A DNA stretch of 64,000 nt from RH-AL1 sp050013235. GTDB taxonomy: Bacteria > Pseudomonadota > Alphaproteobacteria > Rhizobiales > Beijerinckiaceae. Location: the NCBI GenBank assembly GCA_050013235.1, contig JBEKFQ010000001.1:1-64000 (forward strand), in the 5' to 3' direction. Shown in pieces: positions 53,195-63,629 of the stretch. The notes below the pieces were generated by a model. It had not been told where the DNA came from and did no database searches. It was given only the letters and a program-made list of their open reading frames with translations. Position numbers and translations under genes: made by a program. Numbering within the stretch: position 1 is the stretch's first letter; each line of letters starts with the position of its first letter.

Positions 53195-53881
53195 ATGCCC
53201 GAAGTTATCTTCAACGGTCCGGCCGGCCGCCTGGAAGGACGTTTCCATCCCGCGGCAAAGCGCAATTCGCCGATCGCGATCATCCTGCATCCGCATCCGC
53301 AGTTCGGCGGGACGATGAATAATCAGATCGTCTACAACCTCTATTACTCCTTCGCGGAGCGGGGGTTTTCGGTGCTGCGGTTCAATTTTCGCGGTGTCGG
53401 GCGCAGCCAAGGCGGCTTCGATCACGGCCAGGGGGAACTCTCCGACGCGGCCTCGGCCTTGGATTGGGTGCAGACCATCAATCCCGAAGCGCGCGCCTGC
53501 TGGATCGCCGGCGTCTCGTTCGGCTCCTGGATCGGCATGCAGCTTCTGATGCGCCGCCCGGAGATCGAGGGCTTCATCTCGATCGCTCCGCCGGCCAACC
53601 GGTTCGATTTTTCGTTCCTGGCGCCTTGCCCTTCCTCGGGCCTCTTCGTCCACGGCGATATCGACCGTGTCGCGCCTTTGAAGGAGGTGACCGCGCTGAT
53701 CGAAAAGCTGAAGACGCAGAGGGGCATCGTGATCGAACATGCGGTCATTCAGGGCGCCAACCATTTCTTCGAGAATCGGGTCGAGCCCCTGATCGAAGAA
53801 GTCGGCCACTACCTCGATCGCCGCCTCGGCAACCCACCAAAGCTGCCGACGCCGACGCGGAGCGATCCGGCGATCGGGTAG
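53195..53881 (+). CDS. Alpha/beta hydrolase
   Basis: The 228-residue protein has the serine hydrolase elbow GVSFGSW near residue 109, the acid in HGDIDRVAP and the His in QGANHFFEN, completing the triad. HPHPQFGGTMNNQIV and RFNFRGVGRSQGGFDHGQGE mark the group of small dienelactone-hydrolase-like proteins often seen in alphaproteobacteria. No signal peptide. GGAG lies 6 nt before the ATG. The substrate is unknown. Confidence 0.9.
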   Translation: MPEVIFNGPAGRLEGRFHPAAKRNSPIAIILHPHPQFGGTMNNQIVYNLYYSFAERGFSVLRFNFRGVGRSQGGFDHGQGELSDAASALDWVQTINPEARACWIAGVSFGSWIGMQLLMRRPEIEGFISIAPPANRFDFSFLAPCPSSGLFVHGDIDRVAPLKEVTALIEKLKTQRGIVIEHAVIQGANHFFENRVEPLIEEVGHYLDRRLGNPPKLPTPTRSDPAIG

Positions 53882-53976
53882 GGGATAGCTTATGGACCAA
53901 TTTTAGGCTGCAACATCATTCCGGGCCGCCGAAGGCGAACCCGGACAAATCCCTCTATAGAAGCTTTCGCCCCAGC

Positions 53977-55617
<1,641 letters not shown>

Positions 55618-55940
55618 GGATATCCTAGATGGGGCGTTCGCTCCAGCCATCATAGGCCATACCGGAAAACCGGCTCATCCGGTATCGGTCGCGAACGTAT
55701 CGCCTAAAAGGTAGGCTGGGAGCGAAGCCCGCGCGATGGTCGAAACCCGGTTCGAGCGCTGCTGATCGCTGAACTGCATGTCATGCAGAATCTCGGGAAA
55801 AGCAAGCCGCCCGTTCAAAACAGGCAGATCTAGCAAGCCAAAAACATGCGGCATGTTGCCGCAGGGCCACGGCACCTCGGAGCGCTCACCCCTTGGTCGG
55901 GATCACTCGAGCGATAAGAAATCGCTCTCGTTGTAGAAAG
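55618..55940. other. 323-bp intergenic stretch upstream of the helicase gene
   Basis: I see no gene here. A weak palindrome GCGGCATGTTGCCGC lies near 55849. The stretch should hold the helicase promoter, and a long 5' leader would be consistent with temperature control of DEAD-box helicases, but nothing in the sequence proves it. Confidence 0.35.
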
Positions 55941-55994
55941 CTAGAGCATTTCCTCGATCACGAAAGATCGCAACTTCCGTGGGAAATGCTTTAG
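55941..55994 (-). repeat. Dispersed intergenic repeat, partial copy 4
   Basis: Plus-strand sequence runs from CTAGAGCATTTCC to GGGAAATGCTTTAG and folds on itself. Read on the minus strand it aligns with the first half of the 24230 copy (AGTTGC, CTTT, CGATCGAGG, ATGCTC). It begins 17 bp after the mdoH stop and in that gene's direction. Confidence 0.65.
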
Positions 55995-56010
55995 CCCCAC
56001 GGCATGAAGC

Positions 56011-58224
56011 TCACTCCGCCGCGCGTTGCGGTTGAGCCAGGGCTTGCGCGCGGGGCAGCACGAACAAAGTTCGCAGCAGAGCCTCGTCGTTGAGAATGGC
56101 CATCTTCTCCTTGGGCATTAGCCAAGTCAGGACTTCCTCGATCGTATGGGCTTCCTGCAGTTTGGATTGCGCCAAGGCCCATTCCGGCACCATTTGGCCG
56201 CGCTTGTGACCCCAATCTCGAGGCATGAAGGCCAAATGCGCCGCTTGCAGATGCGGATCGGCGTAAAGGACCGCGAGCCCGTCATCCGCCTCGTCACGCA
56301 ATCCGCCCATCTCGTCGATGAGTTCGTTGGCGCGGATGACGACGGAAGGCTTGGCCCGCTCCTCCGGCGTGGTCAACAGGCCGATCCGGCGAAAAGCCAT
56401 CCCGATCGAAAGCTTTCCGGTCGCCCAGGAGATGAAAATGGCGAGGATCAAGCTGGCGATGGTGGGCGACATCCAGGCCACCAGCGAGGGCGCGATCAAG
56501 AGGCCGCTGATCAAGGTGAGAAAGCCCATGACCACATGCGACCGATGACGCCGTACGATCGCCATGAAGGGGATCGACCCGTCGTCGCGGCGCTGCGGAT
56601 CCCAGCCGGTGTCGAACCCGAATAGGAAATGCACGACGTGGCCCGTCTGGATCAACATCATGACAGGGGCGAGAAGCGCCGACATGACGACCTCGAACAG
56701 GGTCGAAAAGATCAACCTGATGGCGCCCCCGCTGCCGCGCCGCGTCTCGCCTTGGATCAAGGAGAGCAGCAGGCCGAAAAACTTCGGCAAGAGCAGAATC
56801 ACCATGGTGAACGCGAAGAGCTTGAGCGACCGCTCCGCGTCGAACCGGGGAAAGGCCGGAAAGATCGTGAACTCGTTGGTGAAATATTCCGGCCGGATGT
56901 AGCTCGCCTGAAGCACGAGCACCATGCCGACGATGAGTTGCAGCATCCACAGCGGCGAGGCGAGATAGGCGAAAATGCCGGTGGCGAAATGCTGCCGCGA
57001 GGCGAGATGCAACCCGCGCGCGGGCAGAATGCGCAAATGCTGCAAATTCCCCTGGCACCAGCGCCGGTCGCGCGCGGAGAGATCGATCAGCGACGGCGGG
57101 CTTTCCTCGTAACTGCCGCCGAGGACGGGCAACATATAGACGACATAACCCGCGCGGCGCATGAAAGCCGCCTCGACGAAATCGTGGCTGAGCACATGGC
57201 CGCCGAACGGCGGACGCCCCTGCAAATGGGGCAAGCCGCAATGAGCGGCAAAGGCCCTGGTGCGGATGATCGCGTTATGGCCCCAGTAATTGCCGTCCCG
57301 GCCCATCCAAGCCGACAGTCCCGCCGCGATGACCGGCCCATAAATCCGCGCGGCGAATTGCTGGACCCGCGCGAATAACGTATTGCGATTGATGATGAGC
57401 GGCAGGGTTTGGATAATGCCGGCATCGGGATCGGCTTCCATCGTCGCGGCCAGCGTCACAATGGCATGGCCGAGCATGAAACTATCGGCGTCGAGCACGA
57501 CCATGTGGTCGTAAGAGTCACCCCAGCGGGTCACGAAATCCGCGATATTCCCGGCCTTGCGGGCGGTATTCTTGGGCCGGTGGCGGTAATAGATAGGGGC
57601 ATCGGAGCCGAGCCGCTCGCGCATCAGCACGAAAGCGTGCTCCTCCGCCACGAAAATATCCGGGTTGGTCGTATCCGAGAGAAAGAACCAGTCAAAGGCT
57701 TCGCCGAGGCCGGTCGCCTGCACATCCTCGTAGATCGCCTGCACGGCGGCGAAGACCCGCGCCGGGGTCTCGTTGTAGATCGGCATGACGACAGCCGTCT
57801 TGGCGTTGAGTTTGGAAGGCAACGGAAGTGCCTTGGGCGCCAGGAACACCATCCAGAGAAAACCGAAAAAAGCGCTCGAAAAGGCCAGGGCGATCCACGA
57901 AAAATTGGCGACAAAGAGCACGAGCAACGCCCATTCGAGCGGAGTCACGCCGCCGATGGAGACGACCCCATACATTTCCGCGGTGCCATAAAGCGTGACG
58001 GCGAGCCCGCCGCCGAAGATCAGCAGGCGCGCGGCCCAGGTTTTCCATTCGATGCCCTGGCGGAGCTGATGCCTCGGCTGGTTATAGTGGCGCAAGCTCT
58101 GCGTGGGCATGGCTAGGGGAGCTTCCGGCGGCATGGCAGGCTTGAGGCATGGCTTGGTAAAGGGCAGCGGCCTTCGGCCTTGGGACAGCCCTTGAGATGA
58201 CGGAGCCTCGGTCAACGCGTTCAT
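56011..58224 (-). CDS. mdoH: Glucans biosynthesis glucosyltransferase H
   Basis: MdoH (OpgH) builds the beta-1,2-glucan backbone of osmoregulated periplasmic glucans from UDP-glucose and moves it across the inner membrane. From ATG 58224 it has 737 residues. It has two N-terminal helices, a GT2 catalytic domain with PIYNETPARVFA, VVLDADSFMLGHAIV and the RDRRWCQGNLQH motif, then several C-terminal helices. AGGTGG decides the start; GTG 58236 is less likely. Its ATG overlaps the mdoG stop by 4 nt. Confidence 0.95.
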   Translation of the reverse strand: MNALTEAPSSQGLSQGRRPLPFTKPCLKPAMPPEAPLAMPTQSLRHYNQPRHQLRQGIEWKTWAARLLIFGGGLAVTLYGTAEMYGVVSIGGVTPLEWALLVLFVANFSWIALAFSSAFFGFLWMVFLAPKALPLPSKLNAKTAVVMPIYNETPARVFAAVQAIYEDVQATGLGEAFDWFFLSDTTNPDIFVAEEHAFVLMRERLGSDAPIYYRHRPKNTARKAGNIADFVTRWGDSYDHMVVLDADSFMLGHAIVTLAATMEADPDAGIIQTLPLIINRNTLFARVQQFAARIYGPVIAAGLSAWMGRDGNYWGHNAIIRTRAFAAHCGLPHLQGRPPFGGHVLSHDFVEAAFMRRAGYVVYMLPVLGGSYEESPPSLIDLSARDRRWCQGNLQHLRILPARGLHLASRQHFATGIFAYLASPLWMLQLIVGMVLVLQASYIRPEYFTNEFTIFPAFPRFDAERSLKLFAFTMVILLLPKFFGLLLSLIQGETRRGSGGAIRLIFSTLFEVVMSALLAPVMMLIQTGHVVHFLFGFDTGWDPQRRDDGSIPFMAIVRRHRSHVVMGFLTLISGLLIAPSLVAWMSPTIASLILAIFISWATGKLSIGMAFRRIGLLTTPEERAKPSVVIRANELIDEMGGLRDEADDGLAVLYADPHLQAAHLAFMPRDWGHKRGQMVPEWALAQSKLQEAHTIEEVLTWLMPKEKMAILNDEALLRTLFVLPRAQALAQPQRAAE

Positions 58225-59852
58225 GATGACGCCCACCTATAAAGCCATGTCTCGCTCACCGGCTTGCCCTGCGCCTCCAAGACGAGACGCAATTCGCTCG
58301 ACAAGTCGTTTCCGGGATCGAGCTCGAAAAACACCTTCAAGGATTTCTTATCATCTGATGGGAATATTCGTACGAAAGCAATCTTCCCCCCCGCCGCCGT
58401 GACATTGGCTTTCAATTCGCCGGCGGTTTCGGCCTTCGCGAAAATCTCGCCTTCGAAATCGACGAAAAAGCGGCGTCTTTTGCCTGCGCCGCGTCCGCTT
58501 CGCGATGTCATCGCCCGCGCGAGGCTTGGCCGCTCCGGCGGATCCCAACACCAAAATTGACGATAGGCGAAAGACGTCTCGCTCCCCGCGGCCAAGGGCT
58601 GCTTAGGCCGCCAAAAGCACAATATATTGTCGTTGGCCTCGGATTCCGAGGGGATCTCTATCAATTGGACGCCGCCTTGGCCCCATTCCCCCAGCGGTTC
58701 GATCCACAGCGAGGGCCGCTTTTCCCAATGCTGATCCTCGTCGTCGTAATCCTCGAAGGAACGGTCGCGGATCAACAGCCCGAAGCCGCGCGGCTTGTCG
58801 TCGACGAACGTGGAAATCTGCAAGTTGTCGCGATTGGTCACGGGCCGCCAGACCCATTCACCCGCCCCCGTATAAATCTGCAGGCCACAGACCTCGCTGA
58901 CGTTCGGACGGAAATCGTCGAATTTGCGATGGTCCATGAAACCGAGCAGATGCGTGGCGCTCATCGTGCCCAAGCCGAAATTATCCACGGACGCGCGCGC
59001 GAAAAGGGTCGCCTCGGTATCGATGATGGTGGCCTCGCCCGGCCTGATCGTGAAGCGGAAAGCGCCCGTCACCGTTTCGGAATCGATCACCGCATGGACG
59101 ATCAAGGCATTGGCGACGAGGCTAGGTTTTTCGATCCACATGGTGCGGAAGATCGGGACATCCTCGCCCTTGGGATCGGCGAGGCGAACCGCCAGCGCCC
59201 GCGAGACGAGGCCCGGCACCTGGCCCTGGGTCAGCGCGCGGAAGAAATTGGCGCCCTGGAAGCTTGCCACTTCCGTAAAACGCGCATCGTTCGCATCGGA
59301 TGGATTTTGGGCGACGAGCACACGGAAGCCAGAATAACCGATGTCCGGGAGCTTCGGAGGCAGCGAAATCGAACTGAAATCGAAGAATTTCACATCATAG
59401 ACCAGCCGCTGCGACACGCCTTGAGCCACGAGGTTGATCTCGACGGGATTTGTGAACAGAAACCCGCGATGCAGCGGCTCGATCGCAACGCCAACCTGCT
59501 CGTTACCCCAAATCCGGCCTGCCGGGAGGGTCCGAATCGAGTTATATTGGTCGCTGCTCAGTGTTTTGAACGGATCTGGCAGACTCGCGGCCATGGGAAC
59601 GAAGGGCTTTTTGGCGAGCGCCCGCGCTTGTTCGATTACAGTGCCCGGCGCGAAGGAAACGGGGGCGCCGAGCGCGATATCGGAACCGGCAATTCCCGGC
59701 GGATCGATGGCCGCGGGCGGCGACGGCGGATCTGGCGGGGTTTGCGTCTCGGACACGGTTTGCGCCTGAGACAGATGGGCACTTGACGCAACCGCCAACC
59801 CGGAGACAACGCTGCCAAGGGTTAACTTCAGTACGTCCCGGCGTTTCAACAT
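58221..59852 (-). CDS. mdoG: Periplasmic glucan biosynthesis protein G
   Basis: MdoG (OpgG) acts in the periplasm on the glucan made by MdoH, adding branches or shaping it. From ATG 59852 it has 543 residues. The twin-arginine signal MLKRRDVLKLTLGSVVSG indicates Tat export. The MdoG domain shows FVPMAASLPDPFKTLSSDQYNSIR, FGLGTMSATHLLGFMDHRKFDDFRP and GEWVWRPVTNRDNLQIS. An upstream ATG at 59891 would place 13 residues before the Tat motif. It leads a two-gene operon with mdoH. Confidence 0.95.
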   Translation of the reverse strand: MLKRRDVLKLTLGSVVSGLAVASSAHLSQAQTVSETQTPPDPPSPPAAIDPPGIAGSDIALGAPVSFAPGTVIEQARALAKKPFVPMAASLPDPFKTLSSDQYNSIRTLPAGRIWGNEQVGVAIEPLHRGFLFTNPVEINLVAQGVSQRLVYDVKFFDFSSISLPPKLPDIGYSGFRVLVAQNPSDANDARFTEVASFQGANFFRALTQGQVPGLVSRALAVRLADPKGEDVPIFRTMWIEKPSLVANALIVHAVIDSETVTGAFRFTIRPGEATIIDTEATLFARASVDNFGLGTMSATHLLGFMDHRKFDDFRPNVSEVCGLQIYTGAGEWVWRPVTNRDNLQISTFVDDKPRGFGLLIRDRSFEDYDDEDQHWEKRPSLWIEPLGEWGQGGVQLIEIPSESEANDNILCFWRPKQPLAAGSETSFAYRQFWCWDPPERPSLARAMTSRSGRGAGKRRRFFVDFEGEIFAKAETAGELKANVTAAGGKIAFVRIFPSDDKKSLKVFFELDPGNDLSSELRLVLEAQGKPVSETWLYRWASS

Positions 59853-60021
59853 AGACTCGACAACCGTCACCACGCTATCGCCGCTTTCCAAATGGGCTCA
59901 TCCGTTTGACCTATAACGCACGAAAAATTTTGTGCCTCATTTTTCCACATGATCGCTAGGCGATTTTTCGCTTGCGTCGCGGATGGGGAATTCGCGAAGA
60001 CATAAAGAATTGGAGACGCTC

Positions 60022-61371
60022 ATGAGTTTCAATCCCGGCCGCACGTGTCTCGCTATCGTCTTGGCCGCTGGCGAGGGGACGCGCATGCAATCCGCGCGCC
60101 CAAAGGTTTTACACGCCCTGGCCGGGCGCTCGATGCTCGCCCATTGCATGGATTCGGTCGAGGCGGCCGGCGTCGATCGCATTGCCGTCGTCGTGGGGCC
60201 GGGCCACGAGGCTGTCGCGGCCGAGGCAAAAGCTGTTTCGCCGGGAGCGGCGGTGTTCGTTCAAACCGAGCGGCGGGGCACGGCTCATGCGGTTTTGGCG
60301 GCGGAAGCGGCTATCGCGGAAGGCTACGACTATATCTTGGTGGTCTTCGCGGACACCCCGCTGATAAAATCGGAAACGCTACGGCTGTTGCGCTGGCGGG
60401 CGCACGAGACCCAAGCCGCCGTGGCCGCGCTCGGTTTCGAGGCGCGTGACCCCGCGGGCTATGGCCGCTTCCTCATGGAGGGTCAAAAGCTGCTCGCCAT
60501 TCGCGAGGAAAAGGACGCTTCGCCAGAAGAACTCCGCCTGACTCTCGTGAATGCCGGGCTGATGGCCTTGGACGGGAGGACAGCGCTCGATCTCTTGAAG
60601 CAGATCGACACGAACAATGCCAAGGGCGAATTCTATTTGACCGATGTGGTCGCCGCCGCCGCCGCTCAGGGCTTGCCCTCGACCGTCGCGATTGCCGCCG
60701 AGGAAGAAGTTTTGGGCGTCAACGACCGGGTGCAACTCGCGCATGCCGAGGCCGTGCTCCAGACGCGGCTCCGCGAATACGCCATGCGGGGCGGGGCCAC
60801 GCTGATCGATCCCGCGAGCGTGACGCTCGCCTACGACACGGTGCTCGGCCGCGACGTGACCGTGGAACCCCATGTCGTGTTTGCCCCCGGCGTCCGGGCC
60901 GGGGACGGCGTCACGATCCGTTCGTTCTCGCACCTCGAAGGGGTGACTATAGGCCCCCGCGCCATCGTCGGCCCCTTCGCGCGGCTGCGGCCGGGCAGCG
61001 TCCTGCACGAGGATGTGCATGTCGGCAATTTCGTGGAGATCAAGGCCTCGACGCTCGAGGCGGGGGTGAAGGCCAACCACCTCAGCTATATCGGCGATGC
61101 CACCGTCGGCGCCAAGACGAATATTGGGGCGGGGACGATTACGTGCAATTACAACGGGTTTCAGAAATTCAGGACGGAGATCGGCGCCGGCGCCTTCATC
61201 GGCGTCCACAGCGCCCTCGTCGCTCCCGTGACAATCGGGGACGGTGCCTATATCGGAACGGGATCGGTCGTCACGCGGGATGTCGCGCCCGACGCGCTTG
61301 TCGTGGCCCGCGCCCCGCAAGTCGAAAAACCGGGCTGGGCCAAGGTGTTCCGGGACAAGAACAAACGCTAG
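60022..61371 (+). CDS. glmU: Bifunctional GlmU (GlcNAc-1-P uridyltransferase / GlcN-1-P acetyltransferase)
   Basis: GlmU acetylates glucosamine-1-phosphate and then joins UMP to give UDP-GlcNAc for peptidoglycan and lipid A. The 449-residue protein has the N-terminal pyrophosphorylase site LAAGEGTRMQSARPKVLH, FADTPLIKSETL and GYGRFLM, and a C-terminal left-handed beta helix with hexapeptide repeats, KANHLSYIGDATVG and TITCNYNGFQKF. GGAGACGCTC precedes ATG 60022. It lies 181 nt before glmS. Confidence 0.96.
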   Translation: MSFNPGRTCLAIVLAAGEGTRMQSARPKVLHALAGRSMLAHCMDSVEAAGVDRIAVVVGPGHEAVAAEAKAVSPGAAVFVQTERRGTAHAVLAAEAAIAEGYDYILVVFADTPLIKSETLRLLRWRAHETQAAVAALGFEARDPAGYGRFLMEGQKLLAIREEKDASPEELRLTLVNAGLMALDGRTALDLLKQIDTNNAKGEFYLTDVVAAAAAQGLPSTVAIAAEEEVLGVNDRVQLAHAEAVLQTRLREYAMRGGATLIDPASVTLAYDTVLGRDVTVEPHVVFAPGVRAGDGVTIRSFSHLEGVTIGPRAIVGPFARLRPGSVLHEDVHVGNFVEIKASTLEAGVKANHLSYIGDATVGAKTNIGAGTITCNYNGFQKFRTEIGAGAFIGVHSALVAPVTIGDGAYIGTGSVVTRDVAPDALVVARAPQVEKPGWAKVFRDKNKR

Positions 61372-61477
61372 GGCCCGCTGAAACCGGTAACGCAGTTTGT
61401 TTTCCTTAATTTCGGAAGATTTCTCCGCCAAACGGGACATGCGCTATTCTCCTGTGGCCTAATGCGGGCTGCCCAAA

Positions 61478-61546
61478 ACTTGTTTCCTCCACTCAGAGAG
61501 ACTTGCTTCCTTCACTCAGAGAGCCTTGTTTCCTCCACTCAGAGAG
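61478..61546 (+). repeat. Three tandem 23-bp repeats immediately before glmS
   Basis: Units at 61478, 61501 and 61524 have the form ACTTGTTTCCTCCACTCAGAGAG with one to three changes. The last ends 6 nt before the glmS ATG, so its AGAGAG serves as the likely ribosome site, while each TTTCCTCC is complementary to a GGAGG Shine-Dalgarno core. The 23-nt period breaks reading frame, so this is not a coding repeat. Confidence 0.8.
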
Positions 61547-61552
61547 CAGATT

Positions 61553-63391
61553 ATGTGCGGCATTGTTGGTATTCTCGGCCGTGAACCCGTCGCGGATGCG
61601 TTGATCGAGGCGCTGAAGCGGCTGGAATACCGGGGTTATGATTCCGCCGGGATCGCGACGCTGGAGGACGGGCATCTCACGCGCCGCCGGGCGCAGGGCA
61701 AGTTGCGCAACCTCGAAGCGCTTTTGCGCACCGAGCCGCTGCATGGCACGATCGGCATCGGCCACACCCGTTGGGCGACCCATGGGCGCCCGACCGAGAA
61801 CAACGCCCATCCCCATGCGACCGGCAAAGTGGCCGTGGTGCATAACGGCATTATCGAAAATTTCCGCGAGCTGCGAGAGGAACTGCGCTCCAAGGGTCAT
61901 GTGTTTTCGACGGAAACCGACACGGAAGTCGTGGCTCATCTCGTCACCGATGCGCTGGATAACGGCCTCAAGCCGCGGGGCGCCGTCGCCGCCGCATTGC
62001 CGCGTCTCAAAGGCGCGTTCGCGCTCGCCTTTTTGTTCGAGGGCGAGGAAAATCTGTTGATCGGCGCGCGGCAAGGCGCGCCTCTCGCGGTCGGTTACGG
62101 CCAGGGCGACAATGACGGGGTCATGTATCTCGGCTCCGACGCCTTGGCGCTGGCGCCCTTCACGGATACGCTGACCTATCTCGAGGAAGGCGATTGGGTC
62201 GTGCTGACGCCGGGCAAGGCGCAGTTCCACGATGCCCGCCATCTCCCGGTCAAGCGGAGCAAGCTGAAGACCCAGGCTTCGGCCTTCCTGGTCGACAAGG
62301 GCAACCACCGCCATTTCATGGCCAAGGAAATCCACGAACAACCCGAGGTCGTGGCCCGCACGCTCGCCTATTATCTCGATATGTCGCAAGGCAAGGTGGC
62401 GCTGCCGTTCGAGCTGCCGGACAATATCGCCACCCTGGACCGGCTCGTCATCACCGCATGCGGCACGGCCTATATGGCCGGGCTCACCGCGAAATATTGG
62501 TTCGAGCGCTTTGCTAGGCTTCCCGTCGAGATCGAGGTCGCCTCGGAATTCCGCTACCGCGAGACGCCGCTGAAACCGGACGGCCTCACCATCGTCGTGT
62601 CGCAATCGGGCGAGACGGCGGACACCTTGGCCTCGTTGCGCTACGCCAAGGGCGAGGGCCACAAGATCATCAGCGTGGTCAATGTCGCGACCTCGACCAT
62701 GGCGCGCGAAAGCGACATTGCCGCTCTGACCCTGGCGGGGCCCGAAATCGGCGTCGCCTCGACCAAGGCGTTTACCTGCCAGCTCGCTGTTCTCGCCTGC
62801 CTGGCCTTAGCCTTCGGCCGGGCGCGGGGCACGCTCAGCGAGGCGGACGAAGCGCGCCTCGTCGGCGATCTCATGGCGGTGCCCGGCCTGATGGCCGAAG
62901 CGATCAAGCGCGAGCCCGCGATCGAGACGCTCGCGCACCAACTCGGCAAGGTCCGCGACGTGCTCTATCTCGGGCGCGGCACGTCCTATCCGCTGGCCCT
63001 GGAGGGCGCGCTCAAGCTCAAGGAGCTCTCCTACATTCATGCCGAGGGCTATGCGGCGGGCGAACTGAAGCACGGCCCCATTGCGCTGATCGACGAGGAC
63101 ATGCCCGTCATCGTCATCGCGCCGGACGATCACGTCTACGAAAAGACCGTCTCCAACATGCAGGAAGTCGCGGCGCGCGGCGGCCGCCTGATCCTGATCG
63201 GCTGCGCCCGCGTGGCGCATGATTTCGCGAGCGAATCGGACTCCCGGATCGTCCTGCCCAGCATGGCCCCGGATTTCACCGCGATGGTCTACGCCATCCC
63301 GGTCCAGATGATCGCCTACCACACGGCCGTCTTCATGGGGAAAGACGCCGATCAGCCCCGGAATTTGGCGAAGAGCGTGACGGTGGAGTAG
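61553..63391 (+). CDS. glmS: Glucosamine-fructose-6-phosphate aminotransferase (isomerising)
   Basis: GlmS makes glucosamine-6-phosphate from fructose-6-phosphate and glutamine, starting the UDP-GlcNAc pathway. The 612-residue protein begins MCGIVGILG with the catalytic Cys directly after Met, which fixes the start at 61553. GIGHTRWATHGRP and the glutaminase residues follow, then two SIS domains with TACGTAYMAG, VSQSGETADTLASLRYAK and YLGRGTSYPLALEGALKLKELSYIHAEGYAAGELKHGPIAL. No glmS ribozyme-like sequence is seen upstream. Confidence 0.97.
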   Translation: MCGIVGILGREPVADALIEALKRLEYRGYDSAGIATLEDGHLTRRRAQGKLRNLEALLRTEPLHGTIGIGHTRWATHGRPTENNAHPHATGKVAVVHNGIIENFRELREELRSKGHVFSTETDTEVVAHLVTDALDNGLKPRGAVAAALPRLKGAFALAFLFEGEENLLIGARQGAPLAVGYGQGDNDGVMYLGSDALALAPFTDTLTYLEEGDWVVLTPGKAQFHDARHLPVKRSKLKTQASAFLVDKGNHRHFMAKEIHEQPEVVARTLAYYLDMSQGKVALPFELPDNIATLDRLVITACGTAYMAGLTAKYWFERFARLPVEIEVASEFRYRETPLKPDGLTIVVSQSGETADTLASLRYAKGEGHKIISVVNVATSTMARESDIAALTLAGPEIGVASTKAFTCQLAVLACLALAFGRARGTLSEADEARLVGDLMAVPGLMAEAIKREPAIETLAHQLGKVRDVLYLGRGTSYPLALEGALKLKELSYIHAEGYAAGELKHGPIALIDEDMPVIVIAPDDHVYEKTVSNMQEVAARGGRLILIGCARVAHDFASESDSRIVLPSMAPDFTAMVYAIPVQMIAYHTAVFMGKDADQPRNLAKSVTVE

Positions 63392-63441
63392 GGGGCGGGC
63401 TGCGCCGAGGGCCGTTAAAACACAAACGTTCTCGAGCGTCC

Positions 63442-63520
63442 CGTCCTTGCGAGCGTAGCGAAGCAATCCATGTTGCGTCCCGGTGACACCCTGGATTGCT
63501 TCGCTGCGCTCGCAAAGACG
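63442..63520. repeat. Long inverted repeat between glmS and proS
   Basis: Two 29-bp arms, 63442-63470 and 63492-63520, are inverted copies with two mismatches, separated by 21 bp. The core is TTGCGAGCGTAGCGAAGCAAT and its complement. Elements of this kind are scattered between genes in many alphaproteobacteria. It can fold into a long hairpin and probably ends glmS transcription. Confidence 0.75.
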
Positions 63521-63629
63521 CCCACGGGCCTGGCGCATGGCGAAGCGGGGAAACTCCCGGCGGGCGGCTGGTATCCCGGCGGGGCTTCCTATAGACCTGC
63601 CACGACTCCAGCCCTAACCGAAGCGACTC

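Noticed and set aside
61372..61552. A glmS ribozyme or other known riboswitch upstream of glmS
   Set aside because: The gap is too short and lacks the ribozyme's conserved core; the tandem 23-mers are a different kind of leader.
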